From Ruminococcus sp. AF31-8BH (GTDB taxonomy: Bacteria > Bacillota > Clostridia > Lachnospirales > Lachnospiraceae): a stretch of 64,000 nucleotides of DNA. A program made the position numbers and the translations under genes. The DNA is taken from positions 37,983-101,982 of the forward strand of contig NZ_QTVN01000017.1 in assembly GCF_003460605.1 (NCBI RefSeq), written 5' to 3'. The notes below the pieces were generated by a model that had not been told where the DNA came from, did no database searches, and worked only from the letters and a program-made list of their open reading frames with translations. This document shows, one piece after another, positions 36,395 through 45,460 of the stretch (positions are counted from its first letter, which is position 1; each line of letters starts with the position of its first letter).

Positions 36395-38784
36395 TGAAAT
36401 ACCCCATGGAGAATATTTTCCCAGCGCTGTACTTTATCCAGGTCGTCAAACCAGTACTCTTCCAGCATGGGAAGAACATCAAAATCCACGATTTCAAGCA
36501 GTTTTTCTGCCGTGCACGCCTTCATGCCGCAAAAATAACTGTGTCCGATGCAGAAGCCTTTTCCTAGAGATCTGTCTGCTGTGATTTCTTTGTTCAGTTC
36601 TGTTATTTTGCCAATCAAGGAGTCAAACAATTCACTGTTCAGAGCGTTCTGATATTTCACGAAGCCTTCTGACTCAAATCCCGGCTCCATCTCAAAAAAG
36701 CTGAATCTTCTCCGCAGAGCATAATCAATCATGGCAAGACTCCGGTCCGCCGTATTCATCATTCCAATAATATGTACCCGCTCCGGAACCGAAAAACTCA
36801 AGCCATTGTACGCCAGAGCCGTCTTGGTTCCCCGGTAATCCTTCTCAATCAGCATGAGAAGTTCCCCAAAAATCTTGCTCATATTTCCACGATTGATTTC
36901 GTCAATAATGAAAAAATAATCCTTGTCCGGGTTGTTTGCAGCCTTCTGGCAAAACCGATAGAAAATCCCATATTTCAGCGCAAAAGAATCCCCTTCCGGC
37001 TTATATCCCATAATAAAATCTTCATAGGAATAATTCTGGTGGAACTGTACAAATTCCACCCGGCTCTCGTCCTTTTCTCCCATGATCGAATAGGCCAATC
37101 TTTTTGCGGCAAAGGTTTTTCCCACGCCAGGGGCTCCCTGAAGGATGATGTTCTTTTTTCTCAAAAGCACGGACACAAGACGGTTGTATTTCGCCTCCGT
37201 CATATATACCTCTTCCAGGAAATTTTCTTTTGTATACGGCTCTGTCCTTTGCCCGGAAAATGCAGACGGATTGTTCTCACGAATCATATCCATAATAAAA
37301 TCAAATTCTCCTTTGGTAAGCTTAAACAGGCTTCCCTGCTGATTGACAAAGTACTCCATTCGCGCAAGCTCCGGGCAGGCCTTCAAAGTCAAATAATCAA
37401 TAGGCGCAGAAAGTCCCTCAACTTTTTCAAAATAGATCTGCTCTCCATCCTGCTCTGCGGTTACTTTGCAAATCGCCACCACCTGTTTCACTGGATAGGA
37501 TTCGTAACCGATGATGAAATTCCCAGCTTTGGCGTCCAGGAAATTCTGAAAAATGCGGCGCTTATTGCCGTTCTCGTTGTAAAGGGTGTAGGACTGCACC
37601 TCTCCCACAGCAAGATCCGAAAAACTCCAGATGTTTGGATTGGCATTCAGCCACCAATAATGCGGCTCGTCCTCTTCCTGGGAAACAACATACAATGAAA
37701 TCTGGGACAAATCTGTTTCTTTCAATGCTGCTTCCAGTTCCTCCCGCAGCTTCCAGATATATACGCCCTCTTCATCTGTGCCTGCTTTTTTTCCTATATA
37801 TAGAGTGGGCCACCATTTCGTACTGCCATCCTGCTGCCAGACCGGACATCCGGTTTTCTCAGTAATGCGCTTTGCAAGAGCAGAAGACCCGGCATTATAA
37901 AAATTAGGGCTTTCTCCGTATTTCACGGAAAGCTGGGTGCAAGTAGCTTTGCCGCCATAATCCAGCATGCGCTTCATAATTTCAAGACTGCTCTCGTTAA
38001 AAACTTCCTCGTCAGCCAGCAAGCATTTCCACTCCTGCACCGTTATGCCGGGATCGTAGTCTTCAGCTTTGGGCCACCACTCATCTGCAGATGCACGGTT
38101 TCGCTGGCTGTAAAATCGGCTGATGTAAAAGCCAAGATCCATTGTCAGCGTCCTAAGTTCCGGATCCGGATAGCAGGTTTCTGTCAGCTGAGACTTCAGC
38201 ATCCTTCTCAGCTCGTCCTCTTTTTTCAGTTCTTCGCACAGCGCATTGTAAAAGGCATAAAAGTTCCGCAGATTTTCCCCGTAATGACCCTTTCGGAAAC
38301 TAAGATCACAGCCTAATTCTGCTGCGGCGTTTTTCACTTCACTGTATTTGTAAATGTAATATTTGTCCGGATATCTGAGCCACAGGTAGGTGGTGATGGC
38401 ATTTTCGTACTGGTAATGCTGCGCTGCATCATTTCCATATTTCTCAAGCAAAATTCCCGCCTGATCCTTAAACGCAAGAATTCTGGAAATCACATCCTGA
38501 GTCTCATCAAAAAGTGCGAGATACATCGCCCGCACTTCCTCCGGTGCTGCTTTTGCAAAACCTTCAATCATTTTTCCTGGAAAATTATTCATAGAAACCA
38601 ACAGATTATAAGTCTTTGCCAGCGAACGTGTAAGCATATCCGCAAAATCAGCCGCATTCACATCCCAGTTATCCTGAAAACACTTCACAGCCTCCCATTT
38701 GTACTTTTCATTCGGCCACTGCATTTGGATGAAATCCTTCTTGTAGCAGGCAATGGCATCGGTTAGGTAGGAATTATTGAACAT
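36391..38784 (-). CDS. mcrB: McrB-family GTPase/AAA+ restriction subunit with EVE domain
   Basis: 797 residues. A long helical N-terminal part (1-360) is followed by an EVE/PUA-like domain (about 370-490; YWWLNANPNIWSFSDLAVGE, NFIIGYES), which reads modified cytosines in related proteins. The AAA+ motor has Walker A GAPGVGKT (about 549-556), Walker B FFIIDEINRGN (about 620) and the McrB signature MMNTADRSLAMIDYALRRRF. It recognises modified DNA and feeds it to McrC: a Type IV restriction system against phages with modified bases. AAGGAG precedes the ATG. Confidence 0.93.
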   Translation of the reverse strand: MFNNSYLTDAIACYKKDFIQMQWPNEKYKWEAVKCFQDNWDVNAADFADMLTRSLAKTYNLLVSMNNFPGKMIEGFAKAAPEEVRAMYLALFDETQDVISRILAFKDQAGILLEKYGNDAAQHYQYENAITTYLWLRYPDKYYIYKYSEVKNAAAELGCDLSFRKGHYGENLRNFYAFYNALCEELKKEDELRRMLKSQLTETCYPDPELRTLTMDLGFYISRFYSQRNRASADEWWPKAEDYDPGITVQEWKCLLADEEVFNESSLEIMKRMLDYGGKATCTQLSVKYGESPNFYNAGSSALAKRITEKTGCPVWQQDGSTKWWPTLYIGKKAGTDEEGVYIWKLREELEAALKETDLSQISLYVVSQEEDEPHYWWLNANPNIWSFSDLAVGEVQSYTLYNENGNKRRIFQNFLDAKAGNFIIGYESYPVKQVVAICKVTAEQDGEQIYFEKVEGLSAPIDYLTLKACPELARMEYFVNQQGSLFKLTKGEFDFIMDMIRENNPSAFSGQRTEPYTKENFLEEVYMTEAKYNRLVSVLLRKKNIILQGAPGVGKTFAAKRLAYSIMGEKDESRVEFVQFHQNYSYEDFIMGYKPEGDSFALKYGIFYRFCQKAANNPDKDYFFIIDEINRGNMSKIFGELLMLIEKDYRGTKTALAYNGLSFSVPERVHIIGMMNTADRSLAMIDYALRRRFSFFEMEPGFESEGFVKYQNALNSELFDSLIGKITELNKEITADRSLGKGFCIGHSYFCGMKACTAEKLLEIVDFDVLPMLEEYWFDDLDKVQRWENILHGVFQ

Positions 38785-38850
38785 TGGTGAATCTCCTTAA
38801 TTTTCATATAGATATCTAAATTTACACTTCCATCATCTAGAGCGTGATAT

Positions 38851-39078
38851 TTATTCAAAAATATCTGGCTCATTCTCAATCAAATCTTCCGCCAGATATT
38901 TTGCATCCATATTTTCTATTCCATAACTGCCATTTGAAATTTGTTCAGTAAGTTTACTGGAATAATAAATATCAAATGCCTTCCGCAAATCAATCCCTTT
39001 TATTTCGGAAATTGCATTAATGATATCATTTTCCAAATTTTGCTTATAAACCTCTTCCAATGTTTTCTTATCTACCAT
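38851..39078 (-). CDS. Small uncharacterised protein upstream of mcrB (75 aa)
   Basis: Starts MVDKKTLEEVYKQN after GAGGTGG; an ATG 15 bases earlier overlaps that ribosome site. It contains DLRKAFDIYYSSKLTEQI and ENMDAKYLAEDLIENE, a pattern of small helical proteins seen in gut Firmicutes, where they often sit next to toxin-like or DUF3791/DUF3990 genes (my recollection, not proven here). No toxin partner is seen. It is the first gene of the run leading into mcrB (66-base gap). Confidence 0.55.
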   Translation of the reverse strand: MVDKKTLEEVYKQNLENDIINAISEIKGIDLRKAFDIYYSSKLTEQISNGSYGIENMDAKYLAEDLIENEPDIFE

Positions 39079-39240
39079 TGTTTTCCACCTCATATGCTCT
39101 TTTAAAAGTAATAAGTCGATTCAGTGTTCAACCACCCACATACTACAAAATACCACCTGTTTTGTGACTTTCTTATGCTGGAACTCAAAATAATCATCTT
39201 CCTGTATGTACGAATCCACTGCAATCAAAAGGTTTATTCA

Positions 39241-40071
39241 TTATTTTTCATTAGAATTCCCTTCCCTAAGCGTCTTATTCGTCCTTTCATAATCCCTCAG
39301 GCATCTCTTCAGCCCATCAAAAACATCACTGAATTCCACACCATATTTTCTCGCCTTTTCGCAATTCATCCACAAATTATGTCTTGGCGGAGCATCCTGA
39401 ACCGCCACCTGGTTTCCAAGCAAATCTAAAAACTGTTCTGTGATCTCATACATGGACTGGGTGGTCTCGCTTCCAAAATTATACGCGCCTCCCGGCAAAG
39501 CCATCACATGATCCATGTTTTCAACCACTTCCTTCAGATAGGTAATTCCGCGAAACTGTCTGGTACTAAACGCCGCCTGCTGCTTCGCATGTATCATATT
39601 CAGAAAATAATTCGGCTTCTTTGAAACATAGTCATACATCCACTCCGCCCGCAGCATCACGGCAGAAGGAACCAAATCCAACACCCGCTGCTCCATCTCC
39701 AGCTTATGTTCCGCATAAATATTTCCCGGCTTTACTACATCTTCTATATATGGTCCATTCTCCTCGCAGGCACTGTATACCTGATCGGAGCTGAAGCAGA
39801 TCAATTTTCTGTCTTTGCATGCATGAGCCAGATACACCGGAATCTGCACATTTGCAAAATACGATGCTTCCGGATTTTTCTGACAGGTCCCGATATCAGA
39901 AATTGCCGCGGTATGAATCACCACATCCGCTTCACTTTCCTCAACCATTCGCTTTATCCTCTCCTGAGTTGCATTTCGAAGAGATGGTGCAGCGGCCGCC
40001 TGAGCATATGATTCCATGATTTTATGTCCTACAAATCCTGTTGTTCCTGTAATAAGCAGTTTCATTTTCAT
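39241..40071 (-). CDS. NAD(P)-dependent SDR/epimerase family protein (RmlD-like)
   Basis: 276 residues. The nucleotide-binding loop is LLITGTTGFVGHK (glycines at about 7-13), the catalytic region has SSDQVYSACEENGPYIED and YAEHKLEME (Tyr-x3-Lys). It is shorter than usual near residue 30 (the segment between first strand and TTQ is compressed), as in RmlD-type dTDP-4-dehydrorhamnose reductases. Substrate unknown. Its ATG overlaps the stop of the MBL gene, so the two form a small operon. Confidence 0.85.
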   Translation of the reverse strand: MKMKLLITGTTGFVGHKIMESYAQAAAAPSLRNATQERIKRMVEESEADVVIHTAAISDIGTCQKNPEASYFANVQIPVYLAHACKDRKLICFSSDQVYSACEENGPYIEDVVKPGNIYAEHKLEMEQRVLDLVPSAVMLRAEWMYDYVSKKPNYFLNMIHAKQQAAFSTRQFRGITYLKEVVENMDHVMALPGGAYNFGSETTQSMYEITEQFLDLLGNQVAVQDAPPRHNLWMNCEKARKYGVEFSDVFDGLKRCLRDYERTNKTLREGNSNEK

Positions 40072-40898
40072 GATTCCCTTTTGCCGTTCTTTGAAAATAA
40101 AATAGAAAACGATTCCAGATCATCCGGGATCAGAAGATTGCCGGAAAAATAGTTTCTGCCCTCATTTCCATAAAGCTCTTTTCGGTGCGCAATATTTTTA
40201 TCTTCTGTATGATACAGCAGCAGATTTTTCACATGAAGTTTCTCCGCCAGTTCGCAGGCATCCTTCACAGTAGAATGGTGTTTCTCATACGGATGGAAAA
40301 TCTCCGCCTGACTGCTCATACAAAACGCTTCATGCAAAAGCCATGTACTGTTTTTCGCATATTTTTCCTCACAGGGATGGTATGGTTCATCTCCGCAGCA
40401 TGTTAATTTCTCCCCATTTCCCAATTCCATGCAAAAGCCAAACTGCTTGGTCTTCGTTGACTGTATATCGAAAAAGGTAACTTTTTTGTTCAAAATCTCT
40501 TTCGACTCGCCATCTGTCACAGGTATCAGATGAAGACGCTTTCCAATAAACTCTGTGTCTTTCTTTTGCAGCAGTTTTTCGGAAAAATCCTGGAGCAAGG
40601 TGGTCACTTCATCATGTGCATATATGACTGCTTCGCCTTCGTATTCGCCCTGCTTCATGGACTGACAGATCATGCGAATCATCCAGATTATCCCGGTAAT
40701 ATGATCGAGATGCTTGTGCGTCACAAAAATAGTTTTTATCTTTTTCCAATCGATTCCGGCATGTTTCAACTGGTGGAGGATCTGGCTTCCTCCACCGCCA
40801 TCTACCAGGAAATATTGATTGCTTTCGTGCAGGACGAAGCAGGTGTTGTAGCACTCGGTTGTTACTGCGTTGCCGGTGCCTAGGATTGTAAGGGTCAT
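40068..40898 (-). CDS. MBL-fold hydrolase, ribonuclease Z-like
   Basis: 276 residues with the RNase Z/arylsulfatase-like arrangement: ILGTGNAVTTECYNTCF, the zinc motif THKHLDHITG (about residues 62-71), CCGDEPYHPC and HHSTVKDACELAEK, then LLYHTED. No exosite arm of tRNase Z is evident, so tRNA processing is doubtful. AGGAGAACC precedes the ATG at 40898 (the frame to 40916 lacks support). Paired with the SDR gene; a joint pathway on a sugar or lactone is a guess. Confidence 0.85.
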   Translation of the reverse strand: MTLTILGTGNAVTTECYNTCFVLHESNQYFLVDGGGGSQILHQLKHAGIDWKKIKTIFVTHKHLDHITGIIWMIRMICQSMKQGEYEGEAVIYAHDEVTTLLQDFSEKLLQKKDTEFIGKRLHLIPVTDGESKEILNKKVTFFDIQSTKTKQFGFCMELGNGEKLTCCGDEPYHPCEEKYAKNSTWLLHEAFCMSSQAEIFHPYEKHHSTVKDACELAEKLHVKNLLLYHTEDKNIAHRKELYGNEGRNYFSGNLLIPDDLESFSILFSKNGKRES

Positions 40899-41118
40899 GG
40901 TTGGTTCTCCTGACATAGAAAATTTATGATTTCTAATAAAGTGTATAGGGATATTGTCCGAATTTATAAATCCTCTTATGAAAACAAAAAGGATTCATAA
41001 AATCACTATCTTTTTATAAGATATATGATACTATGAACCCTTAATGGGTGCAAGCGAAAAAGTCAAGCCGCATTTTGTTAAAGCTCATTTTTTCTTCATA
41101 TCCCACCTTATTTAACGC

Positions 41119-42576
41119 TTATGAATAAGGTATAAATTCTCTCCGTTTTTGCATACCAGCAGCTTCAACAGCAATTTTAACTCCACGGTTCTTTTCTTCC
41201 TTAGGTATCCATTTTCCACCTTTTTTAATTTTTCCAATAATGATTTCGGAAATTTCTTTCTCCGATTTTCCATCAATAAATAACACATCTCCTATAAAAG
41301 TTAAAATAGTGTCTAATGTTGCAATTTTATAAATCGGATCAATTTCTCTGCTATGAATCGACCATGGACTTACCGTAAAATGCTGTTTTCTTTCCCAATA
41401 ATATTTTGATACACGCCGTTCGAATATAAGCATACAATCTGTATTGTTTAATATACTTACATAATAATTAAAAACATTTTTTAAATTTTCTGAAGTCATT
41501 TCAATAGATGCTGAAAGACTAGATTTACTATACCTATAACCATCTTGTGTTAGACAATGACATCCAATTTTTTTCATAAAGTCTTTAATAGGCATTGTAA
41601 AAAAAATGGGTTGCTTGAAACGGTCATTTTGTATCTTAAATCGTATTACAGTACCCTTGGTTCCCAAAAAAGTTACATCCTTTTGCTTTAGACACTTTTC
41701 AAATACAAAAATATTTCTTTTAATAAATTCAGGTTCATATATAAATTGTAAAGTTTCCTCATTTAAAATTCCATTTGCCTTTTGTATATTCTCAATCACA
41801 TATTTATAACCGTTTTTCAGCAACCAGTCTGCAATTTTTCTTGTACATAATAAAGGATTTCTTCTATTTTTTGCATAGCAGTTTTCAGCTCTTTCGTATA
41901 GTTCACAAAACTCATTCATTTTCAAGTTAAATTTATTAATACTTTCGCTTAAATCTCCTCCAGAAGATATATAAACAGTTCTAATTCGATTACACATAGC
42001 AATTACACTTTTTAAATCACTATGCAATTTATAAGGCAAAACCATAGGGAACTGTTCAATCTTATTATTAGCATTTTTACAGAAATCTATATTTTCGCCA
42101 AGTGCTACGTCAAATTCAGTTTGTCTAGCATCTTTTTTTACATCTCTTCTATATGAACTTACCTTAGAAATTACACTCCCTGCCCCTTTTATATCTTTAT
42201 AGTGCTTCACACACTCAGATCCAACATGCAGTTCCTCTCCAGTTATACTGTTTTCGATATAACATATATATACCGTCTTTCTACTACACAACTGACAATG
42301 CACTTCATTATCAGCAATCTCAAATGATGACTTTGCGTGCCATTCATTTTTTATACGGTCCATCATCATCTTCGTATCATGATTTAAAATCATACGCGCC
42401 TTATCATCAAAAGCTATATCTTCCTTTAACTGAGCTGCCGACAAAGTATTATATGTTTTTAAACATTCATACATATTACCATATATTTCTATATTTTTCG
42501 CCTCTTCACTTCGCTTTAACAATACCAGATCTCTTTTGTGTAAAATTAGATTATTAGATGTTTTCTTTATTGACAC
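41119..42576 (-). CDS. Uncharacterised protein with N-terminal zinc-knuckle (485 aa)
   Basis: Starts with GTG after CGGAGGAATT; own strong promoter. AT-rich, lysine-rich. Residues about 90-125 contain CQLCSRKTVY and GSECVKHY, a Cys-x2-Cys ... Gly-Ser-x-Cys zinc ribbon known from phage and plasmid proteins. The middle has charged helices and a CYAKNRRNP segment; the C-terminus ends in a basic tail (KIKKGGKWIPKEEKNRG). I see no nuclease, helicase or ATP motif. Base composition and context mark it as horizontally acquired. Confidence 0.6.
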   Translation of the reverse strand: MSIKKTSNNLILHKRDLVLLKRSEEAKNIEIYGNMYECLKTYNTLSAAQLKEDIAFDDKARMILNHDTKMMMDRIKNEWHAKSSFEIADNEVHCQLCSRKTVYICYIENSITGEELHVGSECVKHYKDIKGAGSVISKVSSYRRDVKKDARQTEFDVALGENIDFCKNANNKIEQFPMVLPYKLHSDLKSVIAMCNRIRTVYISSGGDLSESINKFNLKMNEFCELYERAENCYAKNRRNPLLCTRKIADWLLKNGYKYVIENIQKANGILNEETLQFIYEPEFIKRNIFVFEKCLKQKDVTFLGTKGTVIRFKIQNDRFKQPIFFTMPIKDFMKKIGCHCLTQDGYRYSKSSLSASIEMTSENLKNVFNYYVSILNNTDCMLIFERRVSKYYWERKQHFTVSPWSIHSREIDPIYKIATLDTILTFIGDVLFIDGKSEKEISEIIIGKIKKGGKWIPKEEKNRGVKIAVEAAGMQKRREFIPYS

Positions 42577-42625
42577 GTTTAATTCCTCCGTAGAAAAAAG
42601 AGAAGAATTGATAGTTCCAAAAGAT

Positions 42626-42654
42626 ATTATAGAACAAACGTACGATCAAGTCAA
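42626..42654 (-). promoter_or_regulatory. Promoter with operator-like dyad of the zinc-knuckle gene
   Basis: Minus-strand -35 TTGACT (42649-42654), 17-base spacer, -10 TATAAT (42626-42631). A dyad AAACGT...ACGTTT (about 42636-42658) brackets spacer and -35, suggesting a repressor site. Confidence 0.75.
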
Positions 42655-43075
42655 CGTTTTCTTTGCAATATATTGTGTCTTATATTTTACCGTCGTCTAT
42701 ATATAGTGTTTTATTGTTATGATATTTAGTTTTTTCCAAATATACTATAAACATTTTTTGTACTGCATACCTATATTTCCAGTACCATCACTCCTTATGC
42801 TGCTCTAATATCCCCTCTCCAAAATGGCATTTCTCCTACCATATACCACTCAAATGTTCATCCCCAACTCTATCATAGATTCTTTTAATTAAGTTCAAAA
42901 TATATATCCTACAATTATAAAATCAAACTGATCCAATCATCAAAAAGCTATCATTAATTACAATATTATTAATGCTACTGTATGTATTTATTTCGCAATA
43001 TCTATGACAAATTTCCTCTTTTATCAATAAAACACCTGATAAAGCGAATACTTTCTTACCTTATCAGGTGAATTG
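42655..43075. other. AT-rich intergenic region
   Basis: Apart from the terminator of the ImmA gene at its right edge I see no coding frame or structured element in these 420 AT-rich bases. Confidence 0.5.
43027..43070 (-). terminator. Terminator of the DUF5986/ImmA operon
   Basis: CACCTGATAA (43033-43042) pairs perfectly with TTATCAGGTG (43061-43070); on the minus strand TTTTATT follows. Confidence 0.75.
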
Positions 43076-44269
43076 TTATTCTGTATCTTTCTTAATTGTC
43101 ATAAACGGTATCACTTTTGATTCCTGATACAACGTTCCTTCTCTAAGATACATAAGATTCTCCAAGTCATGTTGGGAAAGATAAATTCCATATCTTCCAA
43201 ATTCCCTTAATAACTCACTTACAGTAAGATATCCACCTTCAAACAACATGTCTAATGCAGCTTGAAAAATTGTATCTCCAATTTCTCCCGGTTTATCTCC
43301 AGGCTCATGTAGCCTATATCCATTCTTCGACATTATACGCATCATATACTGAAACTGATTTGCTGAGATAATATCCAGTTGTCTTGCCCTATACATCATT
43401 GCCTGCATAGACACTTTCCATTTTTTCTTTAAAGCAAAATAGTAATCTATATTTGTTGGATAGGCAGAAACAGACTTCGAAAAAGACTTTTTAGGAAGCA
43501 GTAATGCACTGGCAAACATATTAGCTTGTTTTTCTCTTGCATTAAACTCATCCCTTGATATTTCTTCGTTATCCTCTCCCCAAGTGTGCAACAATATATG
43601 TCCTAATTCATGAGCCATATCAAATCGAAGCCTTTCAATTGGTTTTGAACCAATTGCCAATGCAATTATATAAATTGTTTTTCCATCTATTTTAATCTGC
43701 TGGCTAAATGCATCTATATCACTGTCTACATTTCTAAATCCTGTCACAATTATTCCATTAGACTGCAGTGCATACTGTAAATTATCTATAGGTCCGCTTC
43801 CTAGATCCCAAAATTCACGAATTAACATAGCCAATTTTTCAATTTCATTAATTGCTTGCTCAGAATCTACATTAATAATATCTTCAGGTATATCGATCCC
43901 TGTCGTATCTGGAAGATTTAGTTCTGGAACATTCACATAATTTAAAATCACTTCATACATTTTAGATACGTATTCCAGCTTTATTTTCTGTGCATTTCGA
44001 GATTTTTTAGTTGCTGATGCCTGAGATCTAAAATACGTATTTCCCGTCGATACAGTACATAAATCCTCAGATGTAAAAAAATCAACCGGAAAGTCTAATG
44101 TTCTTGCAATTTTTTCAACATTCTCAAAGGGAGGCTTATTTCCAGCATTTGCATAAAGAGACAATGATTGCTTGCTGATGCCAGTTTCATCAGCAAGCTC
44201 TGTCATTTTTTTTCCCCTAAATTGTAAAGCCTCTTTTAATCTTTGACCATTAAATTTTTGTACATTCAT
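43076..44269 (-). CDS. XRE regulator fused to ImmA/IrrE metallopeptidase
   Basis: 397 residues. An N-terminal Xre helix-turn-helix (NGQRLKEALQFRGKKMTELADETGISKQSLSLY as residues 7-40, quoted in parts) joins a zinc peptidase domain with AHELGHILLH (HExxH near residue 219) and the third-ligand segment REKQANMFASALLLP. The C-terminus carries an extra helical part. Relatives cleave repressors to derepress mobile elements, or act with partner toxins in antiphage pairs. The DUF5986 gene lies 48 bases upstream on the same transcript. No strong ribosome site precedes the ATG, so translation may depend on the upstream gene. Confidence 0.88.
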   Translation of the reverse strand: MNVQKFNGQRLKEALQFRGKKMTELADETGISKQSLSLYANAGNKPPFENVEKIARTLDFPVDFFTSEDLCTVSTGNTYFRSQASATKKSRNAQKIKLEYVSKMYEVILNYVNVPELNLPDTTGIDIPEDIINVDSEQAINEIEKLAMLIREFWDLGSGPIDNLQYALQSNGIIVTGFRNVDSDIDAFSQQIKIDGKTIYIIALAIGSKPIERLRFDMAHELGHILLHTWGEDNEEISRDEFNAREKQANMFASALLLPKKSFSKSVSAYPTNIDYYFALKKKWKVSMQAMMYRARQLDIISANQFQYMMRIMSKNGYRLHEPGDKPGEIGDTIFQAALDMLFEGGYLTVSELLREFGRYGIYLSQHDLENLMYLREGTLYQESKVIPFMTIKKDTE

Positions 44270-44317
44270 ATCTGTACAGGAAACATAATTTTATTTAATA
44301 ACTTATTGTCGAAGAAC

Positions 44318-45106
44318 TTATGCTTCCTTATTCTCCTCTACAGACTTCGGCAATATTTCAGTACGTTTTTTTGGTTCAGTAGATTTGCTTGCAGGTATTT
44401 TTGCTTTAACAGAGAGTAAGCTACGCACATCTCTTTTCTCTTCTGGTTTTGGCTCTACTGCTGTTAATTCCCCAAAGTTTGGTTTTAATGCTTCAAGTAT
44501 CGATATTTCTTGAACTTTATCAAAATCTTTGTCCATCAAAACTGCCGATAAGCTTTTCATTACAAATTTCTCAACTTCATATGAAACTATCCAAAAACGA
44601 TAACCTTCATATTCGCATACAGCCTCTTCCATTATTGAGAAAAAATCTTTTTCAAAGTCCTCCTCGCTAAATGCCGATGTAAATGTTGGATCATAATCAG
44701 CAATAGTCATCTGTTTTACTTCTGCAACCTCATCTTTATTGATTGTATTGACCATCGTCTGTGCATAATGAGGACTTCTCCTAGCTCTATTTTTGATAAT
44801 CCTATTAAGGGTGTTTTTGGTACAGACAGAAAACAACGCTTTATTCCCATTGTCTACTACCAGAACCCCCTTCCACGAACTCCTACTAAACACCTTAATT
44901 TTCACATCTTCAGAAACCACCATTTTACTCAGATTCGTATTAACTTTGTCTGCCCTTACGCCTGGCATTCCATTTGTAGTAATCGTATTACAATTTTGAA
45001 AGTATGATCTGACATCTTCAACTGCACCTTTTTCAATTGCTTTTCCGATCATTGTCATCGTAGTCATAAGATTGTCGCTTATTGTCATTAATTCATTTAC
45101 CTCCAT
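44318..45106 (-). CDS. DUF5986-like protein, partner of the XRE-ImmA gene
   Basis: 262 residues. The central part (KIKVFSRSSWKGVLVVD, KNTLNRI, RRSPHYAQTMVNTIN) fits the DUF5986 pattern, a family repeatedly found beside ImmA/IrrE genes in Firmicutes mobile DNA (family assignment from memory). The C-terminal 60 residues are a lysine/proline-rich disordered tail. GGAGG lies just before the ATG. Function unknown; the conserved pairing suggests a substrate or toxin-like partner of the peptidase. Confidence 0.65.
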   Translation of the reverse strand: MEVNELMTISDNLMTTMTMIGKAIEKGAVEDVRSYFQNCNTITTNGMPGVRADKVNTNLSKMVVSEDVKIKVFSRSSWKGVLVVDNGNKALFSVCTKNTLNRIIKNRARRSPHYAQTMVNTINKDEVAEVKQMTIADYDPTFTSAFSEEDFEKDFFSIMEEAVCEYEGYRFWIVSYEVEKFVMKSLSAVLMDKDFDKVQEISILEALKPNFGELTAVEPKPEEKRDVRSLLSVKAKIPASKSTEPKKRTEILPKSVEENKEA

Positions 45107-45195
45107 AAGAGATTTTCTATTCGTATTTTTACATAAATCGCTTATTTTGTCAAGTTTATTTTGATATTTCTTTTATTTTGTTAATTTATTTTCAA

Positions 45196-45235
45196 AAGAA
45201 CAATCTAATATGTCAACTCATATCAGATTGTTCTT
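45196..45235. promoter_or_regulatory. Long dyad upstream of the DUF5986/ImmA operon
   Basis: AAGAACAATCT-AATATG pairs with CATAT-CAGATTGTTCTT around a six-base loop. On the minus strand a TTGACA (45211-45216) lies in its centre with only weak -10 candidates downstream. It may be the operator for the XRE domain at this operon's promoter, or the terminator of the HNH gene; both fit. Confidence 0.5.
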
Positions 45236-45460
45236 AAACCTTTTTTATATTTAGTTACCTCAGCTACAACTACTTTAGCAGTATTATAAAAATTTCATTC
45301 CAAACAAAATATTTTTATCACTACATAAAAATATTGGGCACACGTCTATAAATACAGAACTTTTTTATCTTTCAAAAAACAAATTTATATGAATACCTTT
45401 CAATAATCCACTAATACCGTAAATAGAATATTTTAATTATACTGCCTTTGTCTAAAAATA
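45236..45460. other. AT-rich intergenic region after the HNH gene
   Basis: I see no coding frame or clear structure in these 225 bases beyond the dyad listed just before. Confidence 0.5.
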
